Made by a program: the position numbers and the translations under genes. The notes below the pieces were generated by a model. That model was not told the origin of the DNA. It did no database searches and saw only the letters and a program-made list of their open reading frames with translations. From Pararhodobacter sp. (GTDB taxonomy: Bacteria; Pseudomonadota; Alphaproteobacteria; Rhodobacterales; Rhodobacteraceae), in contig NZ_JAUCBZ010000015.1 of the NCBI RefSeq assembly GCF_034676545.1, forward strand, positions 186,001-250,000: a stretch of 64,000 bases of DNA, in the 5' to 3' direction. Below are positions 17,965 through 27,843 of this stretch, piece after piece. Position 1 is the stretch's first letter; each line of letters opens with the position of its first letter.

Positions 17965-20900
17965 ATGACTGACCAGACACACCAATTCCAGACCTATGCG
18001 CTGTCGGATCGTTATACCCGAGAAACCGGGCGCGTGTTTCTGACCGGCACGCAGGCCTTGGTGCGGATCATGCTGGATCAGGCGCGGCGCGACAAGGCGG
18101 CGGGGCTGAACACGGCCGGGTTCATCTCGGGCTATCGTGGCTCGCCACTGGGGGCGCTGGATCTGGAGCTGTGGCGCGCCCGCGACCAGACCGAGCAACA
18201 CCGCATCACCTTCATGCCCGCCGTCAACGAGGACCTTGGCGCAACCGCGGTTTTGGGCGCACAACAGGCGGTCTTGGACCCCGATTGCGAGGTCGAGGGC
18301 GTATTTTCCCTGTGGTACGGCAAGGGGCCCGGCGTGGATCGGTCGGGCGACGCACTGAAACACGGCAACGCGTATGGGTCATCGCCCAAGGGTGGCGTGT
18401 TGGTGGTGGCGGGCGATGACCACGGCTGCGTGTCGTCCTCGATGCCGCATCAATCGGATGTGGCGTTCATGGCGTGGTTCATGCCGACGCTGAACCCCGC
18501 AACCGTGGGCGAGTTTCTGGAGTTCGGCGAATATGGTATCGCGCTCAGCCGGTTTTCGGGCGCGTGGGTCGGGTTCAAGGCGATCTCGGAAACCGTGGAA
18601 AGCGGGCAATCGGTGGAATTGCGGCCGGATCGCACCTTTACCCTGCCCTCGATTGACCTGCCGCCCGGCGGGTTGCATGTCCGCCTGTCCGACCTGCCCA
18701 GCGCCGAGATCGAGACACGCATCGGCCACAAGCTGGACGCCATTGAAGCCTTTGTCGAGGCCAACCCGATCGACCGCCGCCTCTATGATCTGGACACCGC
18801 CAAGTATGGCATCGTCACCACCGGCAAGGGCCATCTGGACGTGCTGGAGGCTCTGCGGCTGCTGGGGCTGGACGAGGCCGCGTGCCGTCGTCTGGGCATC
18901 GACATTTACAAGGTCGGCATGGTCTGGCCCTTGGCGCGGCGCGATGCGCTGGCCTTTGTGCGCGGCAAGAAAGAGGTTCTGGTCGTCGAGGAAAAGCGCG
19001 GCATCATCGAGAGCCAGTTGAAAGAATATTTCTATGACTGGCCCGGCGACAAGCCCGCGCGGATGGTCGGCAAGCACCGCGCGGCGGGCGATCCGCTGTT
19101 GCCGTGGACCGGCGAATTCAGCCCGCTGGCGTTGATCCCGACCCTTGCGGAACGGCTGGACACGTTCTTTCCCGATGAAGGCTTGCCCGCCAAAGCGCGC
19201 GCCCTGACCCACAAGCCGCCCGTGGTGCTGAACGTACCCGGCGCCAACCGAACGCCGTATTTCTGCTCGGGCTGCCCGCATAATACATCAACCAAAGTGC
19301 CGGATGGGTCCAAGGCGGCATCGGGCATCGGCTGTCACGTCATGGCCAGTTGGATGGACCGCGACACTGCAGGCTACGCGCAAATGGGCGGCGAGGGCGT
19401 GCCACAAGTGGTCATCTCGCAATTCAACGGCGGCAAGCACATCTTTCAGAACCTTGGCGAGGGGACGTGGTATCACTCGGGGTCTTTGGCGATCCGGCAG
19501 GCGGTCGCGGCCAAGACGAATATCACCTATAAGATCCTCTATAATGACGCGGTTGCCATGACCGGCGGGCAACCCGTCGATGGGCCGATCAGTGTTTCAG
19601 GCATCGCCCAGACCTGCCGCGCCGAAGGGGTGCAGCGCATTGCGCTGGTGTCGGATGATATCGGCAAATTCAGTCGCGCTGATTTCCCCGCTGGCACCAG
19701 TTTCCACCCGCGCGAGGATCTCGACACCGTTCAGCGTGAGCTGCGCGAGGTGCCGGGCGTTTCGGTGCTGATCTACGAGCAAACCTGCGCCACCGAGAAA
19801 CGCCGCCGCCGCAAGCGTGGCACGATGGAGGACCCGAAACGGTTTGCCTTTATCAACCCCGCCGTCTGCGAGGGCTGCGGCGATTGCTCGGTGGAAAGCA
19901 ACTGCCTGAGCGTGGAGCCGCTGGAAACCGAGCTGGGCCGCAAGCGCAAGATCAACCTGAACACCTGCAACAAGGATTTTTCCTGTCTGAACGGGTTCTG
20001 CCCCAGCTTTGTCACCGTCGAGGGCGCGGTGCGGCGCAAGAAAACCGGCGAGGCGGTGGATCTGGCGGCCCTGCTGCCCACCCTGCCCGCGCCCACCCTG
20101 CCCGATCTTGCCGAGCCGTTTGACCTGCTGGTCACCGGCGTCGGCGGAACGGGCGTGGTGACGGTCGGCGCCCTGATCACGATGGCGGCGCATCTTGAGG
20201 GCAAAGGGTCCAGTGTGCTCGATTTCACCGGGTTTGCGCAGAAATTCGGCACCGTCCTCAGCTTTGTGCGGATCGCAGAGCGGCCCGAGGATATCCATCA
20301 GGTGCGCATTGACAACGGGTCGGCGGATGCGGTGATCGGCTGCGATATCGTGGTATCCTCGGCGGCAAAAGCGTCAGTCCTGTATCGCGACGGCACCAAG
20401 GTTGTGCTGAACCGCGCGGAAATGCCGACCGGCGATCTGGTGCTGAACCGTGATGCGCAATTGCAGGCCAAACGGCGCGAGGCGGTGATCGCGGGCGCGG
20501 TCGGTGCCGGTAATCTGTGGGGCTTTGACGCCAATGCGCTGGCCGAGCAATTTTTGGGCGACAGCGTGTTCGCCAATGTGATGATGCTGGGCTATGCGTG
20601 GCAAAAGGGCTTGGTGCCGGTCAGCGAACTGGCGCTGAAACAGGCGATCACGCTGAACGCCGTCGCCATCGAGCGCAACGGCAGAGCGTTTGATCTGGGC
20701 CGGGTGATGGCGGCAAAGCCTGAGGCGTTGATGCCGTCCGAGCCTGTCGTGGCCGAGTTGACGCTGGATGCCCTGATAGCGCGCCGCAGCGAGATGTTGA
20801 CCGCGTATCAAAACGCGGCTTATGCCGACCGCTACCGCGCCACGCTGGCCAAGTTCCGCGCGGCTTTGCCGTCCGCAGTGGCCGAGGATCTGACGAGGGT

Positions 20901-21384
20901 TGCGGCGAAATCGCTGTTCAAGCTGATGGCGATCAAGGACGAATACGAGGTCGCGCGGCTGCACACGCAAACCGGGTTCGAGCAGGTGTTGGCCGATGAA
21001 TTCGAGCCTGGCTTTACCGTGCAATACCACTTGGCACCGCCGATCCTGTCGCGCAAGACCGATGCGCGCGGGCGGCCGCAAAAGCGCGCCTTCGGGGCTT
21101 GGATGACTCCGGTGTTGGGGCTGTTGGCGCGGGCCAAAGGGTTGCGCGGCACGATGTTGGACCCGTTTTCCTACATGGCCGAGCGCAAATCCGAGGTCGC
21201 GTTGCTGACGTGGTACGAGGCGCTGTTGGGTCAGGTCGCGCCGTTGGTGACGCCTGATAACGCCGACACCGCGCGCGATCTTCTGGCCGTACCGATGGAG
21301 ATGCGCGGCTACGGGCCGGTCAAGGATCAGGCGGTGGCAACACAAAAAGCCAAGGCAGAGGGGTTGTTGAACGCGTTGCGCTAA
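17965..21384 (+). CDS. Indolepyruvate:ferredoxin oxidoreductase, fused alpha/beta form
   Basis: 1139 residues, the length of the fused proteobacterial enzyme. The N-terminal part (from GYRGSPLGALD) and the middle TPP-binding part (ISQFNGGKHIFQN region) match IorA. A ferredoxin-like segment has C635, C638 and C641 with further cysteines about 40 residues on. The last third begins VTGVGGTGVVTVGALI, as in the gamma/IorB domain. It oxidatively decarboxylates aryl- or branched 2-oxoacids from amino-acid breakdown to acyl-CoA, reducing ferredoxin. AAGGGG precedes the ATG. The stop overlaps the convergent sulfatase-maturase gene by four bases. Confidence 0.92.
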   Translation: MTDQTHQFQTYALSDRYTRETGRVFLTGTQALVRIMLDQARRDKAAGLNTAGFISGYRGSPLGALDLELWRARDQTEQHRITFMPAVNEDLGATAVLGAQQAVLDPDCEVEGVFSLWYGKGPGVDRSGDALKHGNAYGSSPKGGVLVVAGDDHGCVSSSMPHQSDVAFMAWFMPTLNPATVGEFLEFGEYGIALSRFSGAWVGFKAISETVESGQSVELRPDRTFTLPSIDLPPGGLHVRLSDLPSAEIETRIGHKLDAIEAFVEANPIDRRLYDLDTAKYGIVTTGKGHLDVLEALRLLGLDEAACRRLGIDIYKVGMVWPLARRDALAFVRGKKEVLVVEEKRGIIESQLKEYFYDWPGDKPARMVGKHRAAGDPLLPWTGEFSPLALIPTLAERLDTFFPDEGLPAKARALTHKPPVVLNVPGANRTPYFCSGCPHNTSTKVPDGSKAASGIGCHVMASWMDRDTAGYAQMGGEGVPQVVISQFNGGKHIFQNLGEGTWYHSGSLAIRQAVAAKTNITYKILYNDAVAMTGGQPVDGPISVSGIAQTCRAEGVQRIALVSDDIGKFSRADFPAGTSFHPREDLDTVQRELREVPGVSVLIYEQTCATEKRRRRKRGTMEDPKRFAFINPAVCEGCGDCSVESNCLSVEPLETELGRKRKINLNTCNKDFSCLNGFCPSFVTVEGAVRRKKTGEAVDLAALLPTLPAPTLPDLAEPFDLLVTGVGGTGVVTVGALITMAAHLEGKGSSVLDFTGFAQKFGTVLSFVRIAERPEDIHQVRIDNGSADAVIGCDIVVSSAAKASVLYRDGTKVVLNRAEMPTGDLVLNRDAQLQAKRREAVIAGAVGAGNLWGFDANALAEQFLGDSVFANVMMLGYAWQKGLVPVSELALKQAITLNAVAIERNGRAFDLGRVMAAKPEALMPSEPVVAELTLDALIARRSEMLTAYQNAAYADRYRATLAKFRAALPSAVAEDLTRVAAKSLFKLMAIKDEYEVARLHTQTGFEQVLADEFEPGFTVQYHLAPPILSRKTDARGRPQKRAFGAWMTPVLGLLARAKGLRGTMLDPFSYMAERKSEVALLTWYEALLGQVAPLVTPDNADTARDLLAVPMEMRGYGPVKDQAVATQKAKAEGLLNALR

Positions 21385-22367
21385 AGAGGGGCCGCCACCC
21401 GGAACCCCATGTTTCCGGTTGAGCTTTCGGGGTCATTCTTGGTCCGCGAATGCACATGATACCGGTCACAATAGCTGACGTGGCACAGATATGATCCGCC
21501 GCGTTGCACGCGTTCATGCCCGGTCACAGCCCCCTGTGGATCACGCGCGGGGTTGCCGGGGATTGGCGCTGGGCGTTTGCCGAAGCGGTCGGCCACCCAC
21601 TCCCAGACGTTGCCGGTCATGTTGTATAGCCCATAGCCATTGGGCTTGAAGGCCGTCACCGGGGCGGTGCCGATATAACCGTCGTCGCCGGTGTTGTGCC
21701 GCGGGAACTCGCCCTGAAACGTATTCATCGCATAGTTACCGCCCGGCATCAGCGCATCGCCCCAGGGGAATTTCCGGTTGGCCAATCCACCCCGCGCGGC
21801 GCGTTCCCACTGGGCCTCGGTCGGCAAGGACAGTCCGGCCCAGCGGCAATAGGCCATCGCGTCAAACCAGCTGATATGCACCGCCGGGTGGTCCTCGCGG
21901 CCCTTGATGCCGGAGCCGGGGCCTTCGGGCGCATGCCACGCCGCGCCCTGCACCTGTCGCCACCACGGCAGGCCCGGCGGGCTGATCGGCCAGGCGGCAA
22001 GATCGTCCAGCACCTGATGAAAGACAAAGGCCCAGCCCTCGAACTCGGCGACGGTCTGATAACCGGTGGCCTCGACGAACCGGGCGTAGTCGGCGTTGCT
22101 CACGGCGGTGGGCGAAATCAGATAGGGGCTCAGATGGATCTTGCGCCGCGGGCTGTCGCCGTCACCGGGATAGGTGGAGCGCCGCGTGCCCATTTCAAAG
22201 AAACCGCCGGGAATTTGCGTCAGCCGGGCGCGCAACGCGCGCGTCACCGTATCGGGCCCCGGCTGCACGGCTGCCAACGCCGCCTCACACCGTGCGGTCA
22301 GCGCCTCGGGCGTGGCGCTGGGCACGCCGCAGCAACCACCAGATTTTGTGTCGTCACCGTCTTGCAT
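21381..22367 (-). CDS. Formylglycine-generating enzyme (sulfatase maturase, SUMF1 type)
   Basis: 328 residues. The active-site stretch CHVSYCDRYH (C295, C300) matches the copper-binding cysteine pair of true FGEs, followed by the conserved SSTGNMGFR. TGNVWEWVADRF and LSLPTEAQWERAARGG are also diagnostic. It oxidises the Cys of a Cys-x-Pro/Ala-x-Arg motif in sulfatases to formylglycine. A cysteine-rich N-terminus (SGGCCG) is seen in many bacterial FGEs. The start is the first Met after the TRAP gene; its ribosome site is weak. The client is very probably the sulfatase encoded three genes upstream in the same operon. Confidence 0.9.
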   Translation of the reverse strand: MQDGDDTKSGGCCGVPSATPEALTARCEAALAAVQPGPDTVTRALRARLTQIPGGFFEMGTRRSTYPGDGDSPRRKIHLSPYLISPTAVSNADYARFVEATGYQTVAEFEGWAFVFHQVLDDLAAWPISPPGLPWWRQVQGAAWHAPEGPGSGIKGREDHPAVHISWFDAMAYCRWAGLSLPTEAQWERAARGGLANRKFPWGDALMPGGNYAMNTFQGEFPRHNTGDDGYIGTAPVTAFKPNGYGLYNMTGNVWEWVADRFGKRPAPIPGNPARDPQGAVTGHERVQRGGSYLCHVSYCDRYHVHSRTKNDPESSTGNMGFRVAAPL

Positions 22368-22447
22368 ACCACAGCACCCGCTTTCAATCGGCTCATGGCT
22401 AGCGCAAATGCGGCCGCCTGTCGATTGCAACGGCGTCGCGCCACTGG

Positions 22448-24787
22448 CTACGCGGTCACCGCTCGCGCCGCCCGGGTGTGCAGCAGAAAGATCAGCACGG
22501 TCAGGACAATCCCGGCCCCGTAAATCATCGGCCACGCCATCACCAACAACAGCGCCGCCGCCAGTCGGGCGATGCTTTCGGCAAGACCCAAGCGCTTGAA
22601 ATCGAACCCGGCCAACACGCTGCCCAGAAGATACAGCGCCAGCGACAAGCGCGCCGCAAGCCAGCCAAGGCTGAGCCAATCAATCGTGCCGTCATAGCCC
22701 GGCAGATATTCGGATGTTGAGCCCGGCACCAGTTGTGCGGCGTCGATCAGCAACAGTTCTGGATAAAAGGCAAAGATGAACGGGATCACAAACATCACAA
22801 TCCCCGAGCGCACGGCCGAGAATCCGGTCATCATCGGATCGGCGCGGGTGATCGAGGCCGCTGCGAACGCCGCCACAGCCACCGGCGGCGTGATTGCCGA
22901 GGCGACCGCGAAGTAAAACACGAACATATGCGCGGTGAAGATCGAAATTCCGAGCCCCGACAACAACGGCCCCAACAGAAGCGCCACGTTCAGATAGGCG
23001 GGTACGGTTGGCATCCCCATGCCCAACAAGATTGCCAGCAGCATCGCCGCCACCAGTGCGACAAACAGGAACAATCCATTCTCGCCAATCGCGCCGCCAA
23101 AGTCGTTGAGGGCAAAGGTCACGTCGCGGGCGATATACGCCGACAGCCCGGTGAGGTTGAGGCAAAAGTCGATAACCGACACCGCCAGGAACATCAGATA
23201 CAGCGTGCTGACCAGAATCCCCGCATCGGCCAAGGCATCAAGCAGTTTGCGCGGATGTTGGCGGATCTCTTTGTCCAGAAAGAACAACACCATTAAGACC
23301 GCCGCCGCCCACCAGCCCGCCGAGCCAGAATCGCCGGCCGAGTTTTGCACGACCTGGAAGAACCACGGCAAACTCTCATTGCGGCAGCCATCCGCCGTTT
23401 CGATTGACACCGCACCAAAGAAATCCGTGATCGGGCCGCAGCCAATCGCCTCTTTGGGGGTGATCAGCAAAAACAGGATCAGCAGGATCGGCACGAAAAT
23501 CATGACCAGATGCAGATAATCCAGCCGCGTCAGCTTCATATCGGCGGGTAACTCTCCCTGCGCCTCGATCCCTTGTTTGCGGGCCTGAAACACGACGGTC
23601 ACGAACAGCGCGCCAAAATACGCCGCCGCAGGAATGAGCGCGGCGATGATCACTTGTGAATAGGGGACGGCGGTCATGGTCGCCAGCACGAAGGCGGCAA
23701 CCCCCATCACCGGCGGCATGATCTGCCCACCCGAGGATGCGGCCGCCTCGACGCCGCCCGCGAACACACGGTTGAACCCGCGCTTGAGCATCATCGGGAT
23801 CGTCAGCACGCCGGTGGACAGCACGTTCACGACCGGCCCGCCCGAGATGGTGCCAAACAGCGCGGAACTGATGATTGCGGCATGTGCCGGACCGCCGCGC
23901 AAACGCCGTGTCAAGATAAAGGACATCTTGATCAGCGACTTGCCACCGGCCGAGACGCCAAACAGGCTGCCCAGGACGATATACGGGAACACGGTGTTCA
24001 ACAGAATGCCCATGAACCGGCCCAGCAGACCTTGCGCGGAATTCACGAGGATGTCCTCGACATTCGGGCGTCCGTCGATCAACTGGCGCGGCTCGCCGCC
24101 CAGGATCGTGACCCAGTAGCGGTTCATGTCGTCAGCGCCGTAGAAATACCAGATGGCAATGGTCAGCATCGTATACGCCGCGATGATGATTGCGACCATT
24201 ACCAGCGGCAGACCCCAGACATAGACGTTATAGGCCAGAAACACGGTGACCGCCAAACCGATGGCCAGAAAGATCCAGACCCCAAGATTGGTCACGCAGC
24301 TTGGATCATCGACACTGGTGGGCGCGGGCAGACCCATCATTTCCGCAAAGGCAATCTCGTCTTGCAGCGCCGCGGCGATCATCTCGGCGCGCGAGCCGTT
24401 CAGCCGGTCGATAAGGCAGACCGAGTCGATCTCGATAAGGTAGGACAGCGCCATCGTGATGGCCATCACCACCAGCGCCACATCCAGAAACAACCCGAAC
24501 CCGCGCCGCACTGCACCAGACTTGGCAGAGGCGCGCCACAAGGAATGGTTCAACGCAACCGTCGCCATCATGATCACAAACGACAGCGGAAAGAGGTATT
24601 CATACGGGAACCGCCGGAACGTGAGGCCTTCGACTCCGGTGATCGAGTCAACCAGTCCTTGCAAGCCGGGAATCGCCGGAAGCGTGTTCAGCATACCGAT
24701 GACCACAAGGATCAAGCCCAGCACATACGCAAGCTTCAAGCCCAGATCAGAGGAGGACTTGGACGTGGATTCGGTCGGATCGGCCAT
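22448..24787 (-). CDS. TRAP transporter permease, fused 4TM/12TM (DctQM type, TAXI-associated)
   Basis: 779 residues, the size of fused TRAP permeases that work with TAXI binding proteins. An N-terminal set of about five helices represents the small subunit; the large DctM-like part contains SGGPVVNVLSTG and ASSGGQIMPPVMGVAAF motifs. It imports an organic acid driven by an ion gradient. The binding protein is encoded upstream, with a hairpin in the gap, and the FGE gene follows 80 bases downstream. Confidence 0.92.
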   Translation of the reverse strand: MADPTESTSKSSSDLGLKLAYVLGLILVVIGMLNTLPAIPGLQGLVDSITGVEGLTFRRFPYEYLFPLSFVIMMATVALNHSLWRASAKSGAVRRGFGLFLDVALVVMAITMALSYLIEIDSVCLIDRLNGSRAEMIAAALQDEIAFAEMMGLPAPTSVDDPSCVTNLGVWIFLAIGLAVTVFLAYNVYVWGLPLVMVAIIIAAYTMLTIAIWYFYGADDMNRYWVTILGGEPRQLIDGRPNVEDILVNSAQGLLGRFMGILLNTVFPYIVLGSLFGVSAGGKSLIKMSFILTRRLRGGPAHAAIISSALFGTISGGPVVNVLSTGVLTIPMMLKRGFNRVFAGGVEAAASSGGQIMPPVMGVAAFVLATMTAVPYSQVIIAALIPAAAYFGALFVTVVFQARKQGIEAQGELPADMKLTRLDYLHLVMIFVPILLILFLLITPKEAIGCGPITDFFGAVSIETADGCRNESLPWFFQVVQNSAGDSGSAGWWAAAVLMVLFFLDKEIRQHPRKLLDALADAGILVSTLYLMFLAVSVIDFCLNLTGLSAYIARDVTFALNDFGGAIGENGLFLFVALVAAMLLAILLGMGMPTVPAYLNVALLLGPLLSGLGISIFTAHMFVFYFAVASAITPPVAVAAFAAASITRADPMMTGFSAVRSGIVMFVIPFIFAFYPELLLIDAAQLVPGSTSEYLPGYDGTIDWLSLGWLAARLSLALYLLGSVLAGFDFKRLGLAESIARLAAALLLVMAWPMIYGAGIVLTVLIFLLHTRAARAVTA

Positions 24788-24826
24788 GAGTGGGGGTCCC
24801 GTCGCGGTGAAAGTCTTCAGGAACGC

Positions 24827-24861
24827 GGGGCGCCGTTTGGCAGTGGGCCAAAGGGCGCCCC
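24827..24861 (-). terminator. Intercistronic hairpin between TAXI binding-protein and TRAP permease genes
   Basis: Long stem: GGGGCGCC pairs with GGCGCCCC, then after one G-G mismatch TTTGGC pairs with GCCAAA, around a 5-base loop. There are fourteen base pairs in all. No U run follows, so it is more likely a message stabiliser or partial attenuator than a full terminator. Confidence 0.65.
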
Positions 24862-24892
24862 GACATGTGTCTTAAGGCATCCGTGGGCAGCC

Positions 24893-25945
24893 TTACTCAG
24901 GCTCGGCACAATCCGGAACGTCATAGCCACGATCTTCCCATGCGGCGACCGCGCCGGGGTGATAGCGCAACTGGTTCGCGCCGCAGAAACCCGATGACGT
25001 GGCATCCAGAATCCCGAAGCCCACGTTGGCCGCATAGGGTGCGCGGGCGCGCAGCTCGTCCAGCGTTTCGATATGCGCCGCCGTCAGGTCATACGCGACC
25101 TGATAGTCCATATCGGCGTGCACGACTTCGGCAAACGCCGTGCCGATCCCGCGGATCATGTCATCTTCCGAGACCACGCGAACACCGTCGCCATACCCAA
25201 GCTGGGCAATCGGCAGCACGATCGGCACATTTCCGGGAACGTTGAAAACCCGCTGATAGGCCTCGCTTTCAAAGATATCGCGCGGTGTGGAAACCAGCAC
25301 CACATTGCCCGCCGAGTTCAGGATGATCACGCGCTCGGACGGGTGCGGAAGTGGCACGACAAACGCGTTGGCCGAGCCATCCACCAGCATCGAGGGCAAT
25401 TGACCCCAGTTGGCCTGCAGGCCCTGATAATCCTCGCCGTCCACAAACCCGGTGGTCAACTGGATTGCCTGACGCGCATTGACCAGCGCCGCCCCGCGCG
25501 GTGGGCCGTTGAAAACGACCTTGCCCTCCAGATCATCCCAGCTGTCGATATTTTCGCTTTCCAGCGCCATCAGACCATACGAGCCGGCGTTATACGGATA
25601 CAGCGCGCGCAGATTGGCGGCCAGCGCGGCCCCGTTTTCACCCTGCGAGGCGAACGGCCCGCGACCATGCGACAGCAGAAAGTGCAGGATCATCGGCGCA
25701 GGTGCAATGTCGGTGCGGCCCTGCGCCACGTCAATGATGGTGTTGGTCAGGGTTTGACCCTCGGCGACCTGCAAATCAGCGACGCCACGCTCACCGGCAG
25801 CCGCCGCCAGATGCAGGATGCTCAGGTTCGGCGAGTTGCCGGGGCCAGAGGTCGCCGCGGTCAGGTTGATTTGCGCGAAAGCCGTTGACCCCAGCAAACC
25901 GGTTGCCAGCGCCAATGCGGCGGTTGTGATACGAAGTGTTCCCAT
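24893..25945 (-). CDS. TAXI-family TRAP transporter solute-binding protein
   Basis: 350 residues with a Sec signal peptide (residues 1-24, ending STAFAQ). The TAXI-type body includes the conserved LTNTIIDVAQGRTDIA segment and an FNGPPRGAALVNARQ loop. Unlike DctP, TAXI proteins pair with fused permeases, as here. GGGAGG precedes the ATG, a near-ideal ribosome site fitting high expression. The operon context (sulfatase upstream, FGE downstream) suggests the ligand is a sulfated compound or the product of its desulfation; this is inference. Confidence 0.88.
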   Translation of the reverse strand: MGTLRITTAALALATGLLGSTAFAQINLTAATSGPGNSPNLSILHLAAAAGERGVADLQVAEGQTLTNTIIDVAQGRTDIAPAPMILHFLLSHGRGPFASQGENGAALAANLRALYPYNAGSYGLMALESENIDSWDDLEGKVVFNGPPRGAALVNARQAIQLTTGFVDGEDYQGLQANWGQLPSMLVDGSANAFVVPLPHPSERVIILNSAGNVVLVSTPRDIFESEAYQRVFNVPGNVPIVLPIAQLGYGDGVRVVSEDDMIRGIGTAFAEVVHADMDYQVAYDLTAAHIETLDELRARAPYAANVGFGILDATSSGFCGANQLRYHPGAVAAWEDRGYDVPDCAEPE

Positions 25946-26020
25946 TGTCTTTCCTCCCAAAAAGTAAGTGTCGGCGGATCCCGGCCCAACTCGGCCCAAG
26001 CCCGCCATTGCAGTGCCTTG

Positions 26021-27697
26021 TCATTCCGTCCGGTTGACGGTTTCCGTCCAAGGCCGCGCCTTGCGGCCGACATAGTGACGAACCAGATCCGGCGCGATTT
26101 CGGTTTCGTCGTAGGTTCCCAGAACCACGCCGGTTGTTCTCGATTTGGCCCGCATTTCCGCGAAATCCGCCTCGGAACAGGTCGTGCGCCGGGATGGTCG
26201 CAGCGCCCAGGCATGGAAATGGGCGTACAGGTCATCCAGCACCGGGGCATAGGCCGCGTCCTCGGCCAGATCGACCAGTTCTTGCGGGTCGTTTTTCAGG
26301 TCGAACAGCATTGGCCGGAAGCCACCGTCGAAATGGATGAGCTTCCAGTCCTTTGTCGCCAGCATGAAAATCTGCGCCTGCGTGATCGGAACGCCCAGGG
26401 TTTTGGGCAGCGTGGTCGCTGAATAATCGTATTCACAGATCACATAGTCGCGCGGCGTCTCGGTGGCCGTGCCATGCAGGATCGGCAACAGGGAATGCCC
26501 CTCCAGAATGTGCGGCACCGCCTCGCCGCCCGCGACATCCAGGAAAGTGGCGGGCAGGTCGATGCTTTCGACCAGCGCATCGCTGACCGTTCCGCGCGTC
26601 GCATCTGCCTCGGGCGAGGGGTCATAGATGATCAGCGGCACGCGGGTCGACGTATCGTAAAAGAACTGCTTTTCACCCATCCAGTGATCGCCCAGATAAT
26701 CGCCATGATCCGAGGTCAGCACGATCATCGTGTCATCCCAGCGGCCGGTCTCCTTGAGCCATTGGAACAGCACGCCCATCTGATCGTCGATCTGCTTGAT
26801 CAAGCCCATATACGCCGGGACCACGGCATTGCGGACCTCATCACGGCTGAAGCTTGCACCAACCGGCCCCGTCATCATGGCTTTCAGAACCGGGTGGGCG
26901 GTGTCATATTCTTCTTGCGTGCGCACGACCGGCAGCATGTCTTGCAAGCCATACATCCCGGCATAAGGCGCGGGCGCGATATAGGGCCAATGCGGCTTGA
27001 TCAGCGACAGATGACAGCACCACGGCCCCTCGGCCCGTTCGATGAACTCCATCCCGCGCCGGGTCATATAGGGCGTTTCGCTATCCTCCTCGGCGATATT
27101 GGCGGTTTTCGCAGAGTTCTTCAGAAACCACGCCGATTCAACATTGCCGTCATCATCCAGCCCCGAGTTGGCGTAATCATGCCATGGATTGTCACCCTCG
27201 TACCCTTTGGCCTTCAAATAGGCATTATAGGTCTCGGCCCCGTGGTCATCATACAGCCCGTCCGGACCATGCGGGCGCATTCCGTCGTCACGCTCGAACA
27301 CGTCAAACCCGCATTCGGAAATCCGCTTGCCGATCTTGCTCTCGGGCGGAATGCCCAGCCGCGCTAGCCCTTCGGTGTCGGCCTTCATATGGGTTTTGCC
27401 GACCAGCCAGCAATCCATGCCGGCCTTGCGCAAATGGTCGCCCATTGTCATCTCGCCGACCTTCAGCGGGACGTTGTTCCATGTCGCGCCATGACTGTTG
27501 GAGTAACGACCGGTGTATGTCGACATCCGCGACGCGCCGCAAATCGGCGACTGGATATAGGCGCGATCGAAGCGCACGCCTTGCGCGGCAAGCTTGTCGA
27601 TATTCGGGGTCTGCAAATGCGGATGGCCATAACAACTCAAATAGTCCCAGCGGAGTTGATCAAACATGATGAACAGAATGTTCTTGGCCTTCGCCAT
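26021..27697 (-). CDS. Sulfatase / phosphonate-monoester-hydrolase-like enzyme
   Basis: 558 residues of the alkaline-phosphatase superfamily. The N-terminal FIMFDQLRWD supplies metal-binding Asp13. The formylglycine motif is C53-Gly-Ala-Ser-R57, the Cys-x-Ala-x-Arg variant of the canonical Cys-x-Pro-x-Arg. A second metal set is in LTSDHGDYLGDHW. No signal peptide is visible, so it is cytoplasmic, acting after uptake by the co-encoded TRAP system. Start set by GGAGAG upstream. Substrate unknown; arylsulfate, sulfate ester or phosphonate monoester are all possible in this subfamily. Confidence 0.87.
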   Translation of the reverse strand: MAKAKNILFIMFDQLRWDYLSCYGHPHLQTPNIDKLAAQGVRFDRAYIQSPICGASRMSTYTGRYSNSHGATWNNVPLKVGEMTMGDHLRKAGMDCWLVGKTHMKADTEGLARLGIPPESKIGKRISECGFDVFERDDGMRPHGPDGLYDDHGAETYNAYLKAKGYEGDNPWHDYANSGLDDDGNVESAWFLKNSAKTANIAEEDSETPYMTRRGMEFIERAEGPWCCHLSLIKPHWPYIAPAPYAGMYGLQDMLPVVRTQEEYDTAHPVLKAMMTGPVGASFSRDEVRNAVVPAYMGLIKQIDDQMGVLFQWLKETGRWDDTMIVLTSDHGDYLGDHWMGEKQFFYDTSTRVPLIIYDPSPEADATRGTVSDALVESIDLPATFLDVAGGEAVPHILEGHSLLPILHGTATETPRDYVICEYDYSATTLPKTLGVPITQAQIFMLATKDWKLIHFDGGFRPMLFDLKNDPQELVDLAEDAAYAPVLDDLYAHFHAWALRPSRRTTCSEADFAEMRAKSRTTGVVLGTYDETEIAPDLVRHYVGRKARPWTETVNRTE

Positions 27698-27825
27698 CCA
27701 CTTACTCTCCGCTGTTATTCTCTCGATGCGTGTCTGCCGGGCATCGCCCAACCGAATCCGCCAATGTTCAGTCGCCAAGCATGACGGCTAAAGGTACATC
27801 GGGGAAATAGTTTTCATGCGCCTCG

Positions 27826-27843
27826 CATAACAGAAGTGTTATG
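27826..27843. promoter_or_regulatory. Inverted repeat upstream of sulfatase operon, candidate LysR-type site
   Basis: CATAAC and GTTATG arms separated by six bases, lying across the stop codon of the LysR gene and about 130 bases before the sulfatase start. The size suits a LysR recognition site, but the spacing is not the classical T-N11-A. Confidence 0.35.

Noticed and set aside
23882..24997. 371-codon + strand open frame opposite the TRAP permease
   Set aside because: Charged, repeat-poor antisense shadow; the TRAP gene is clear.
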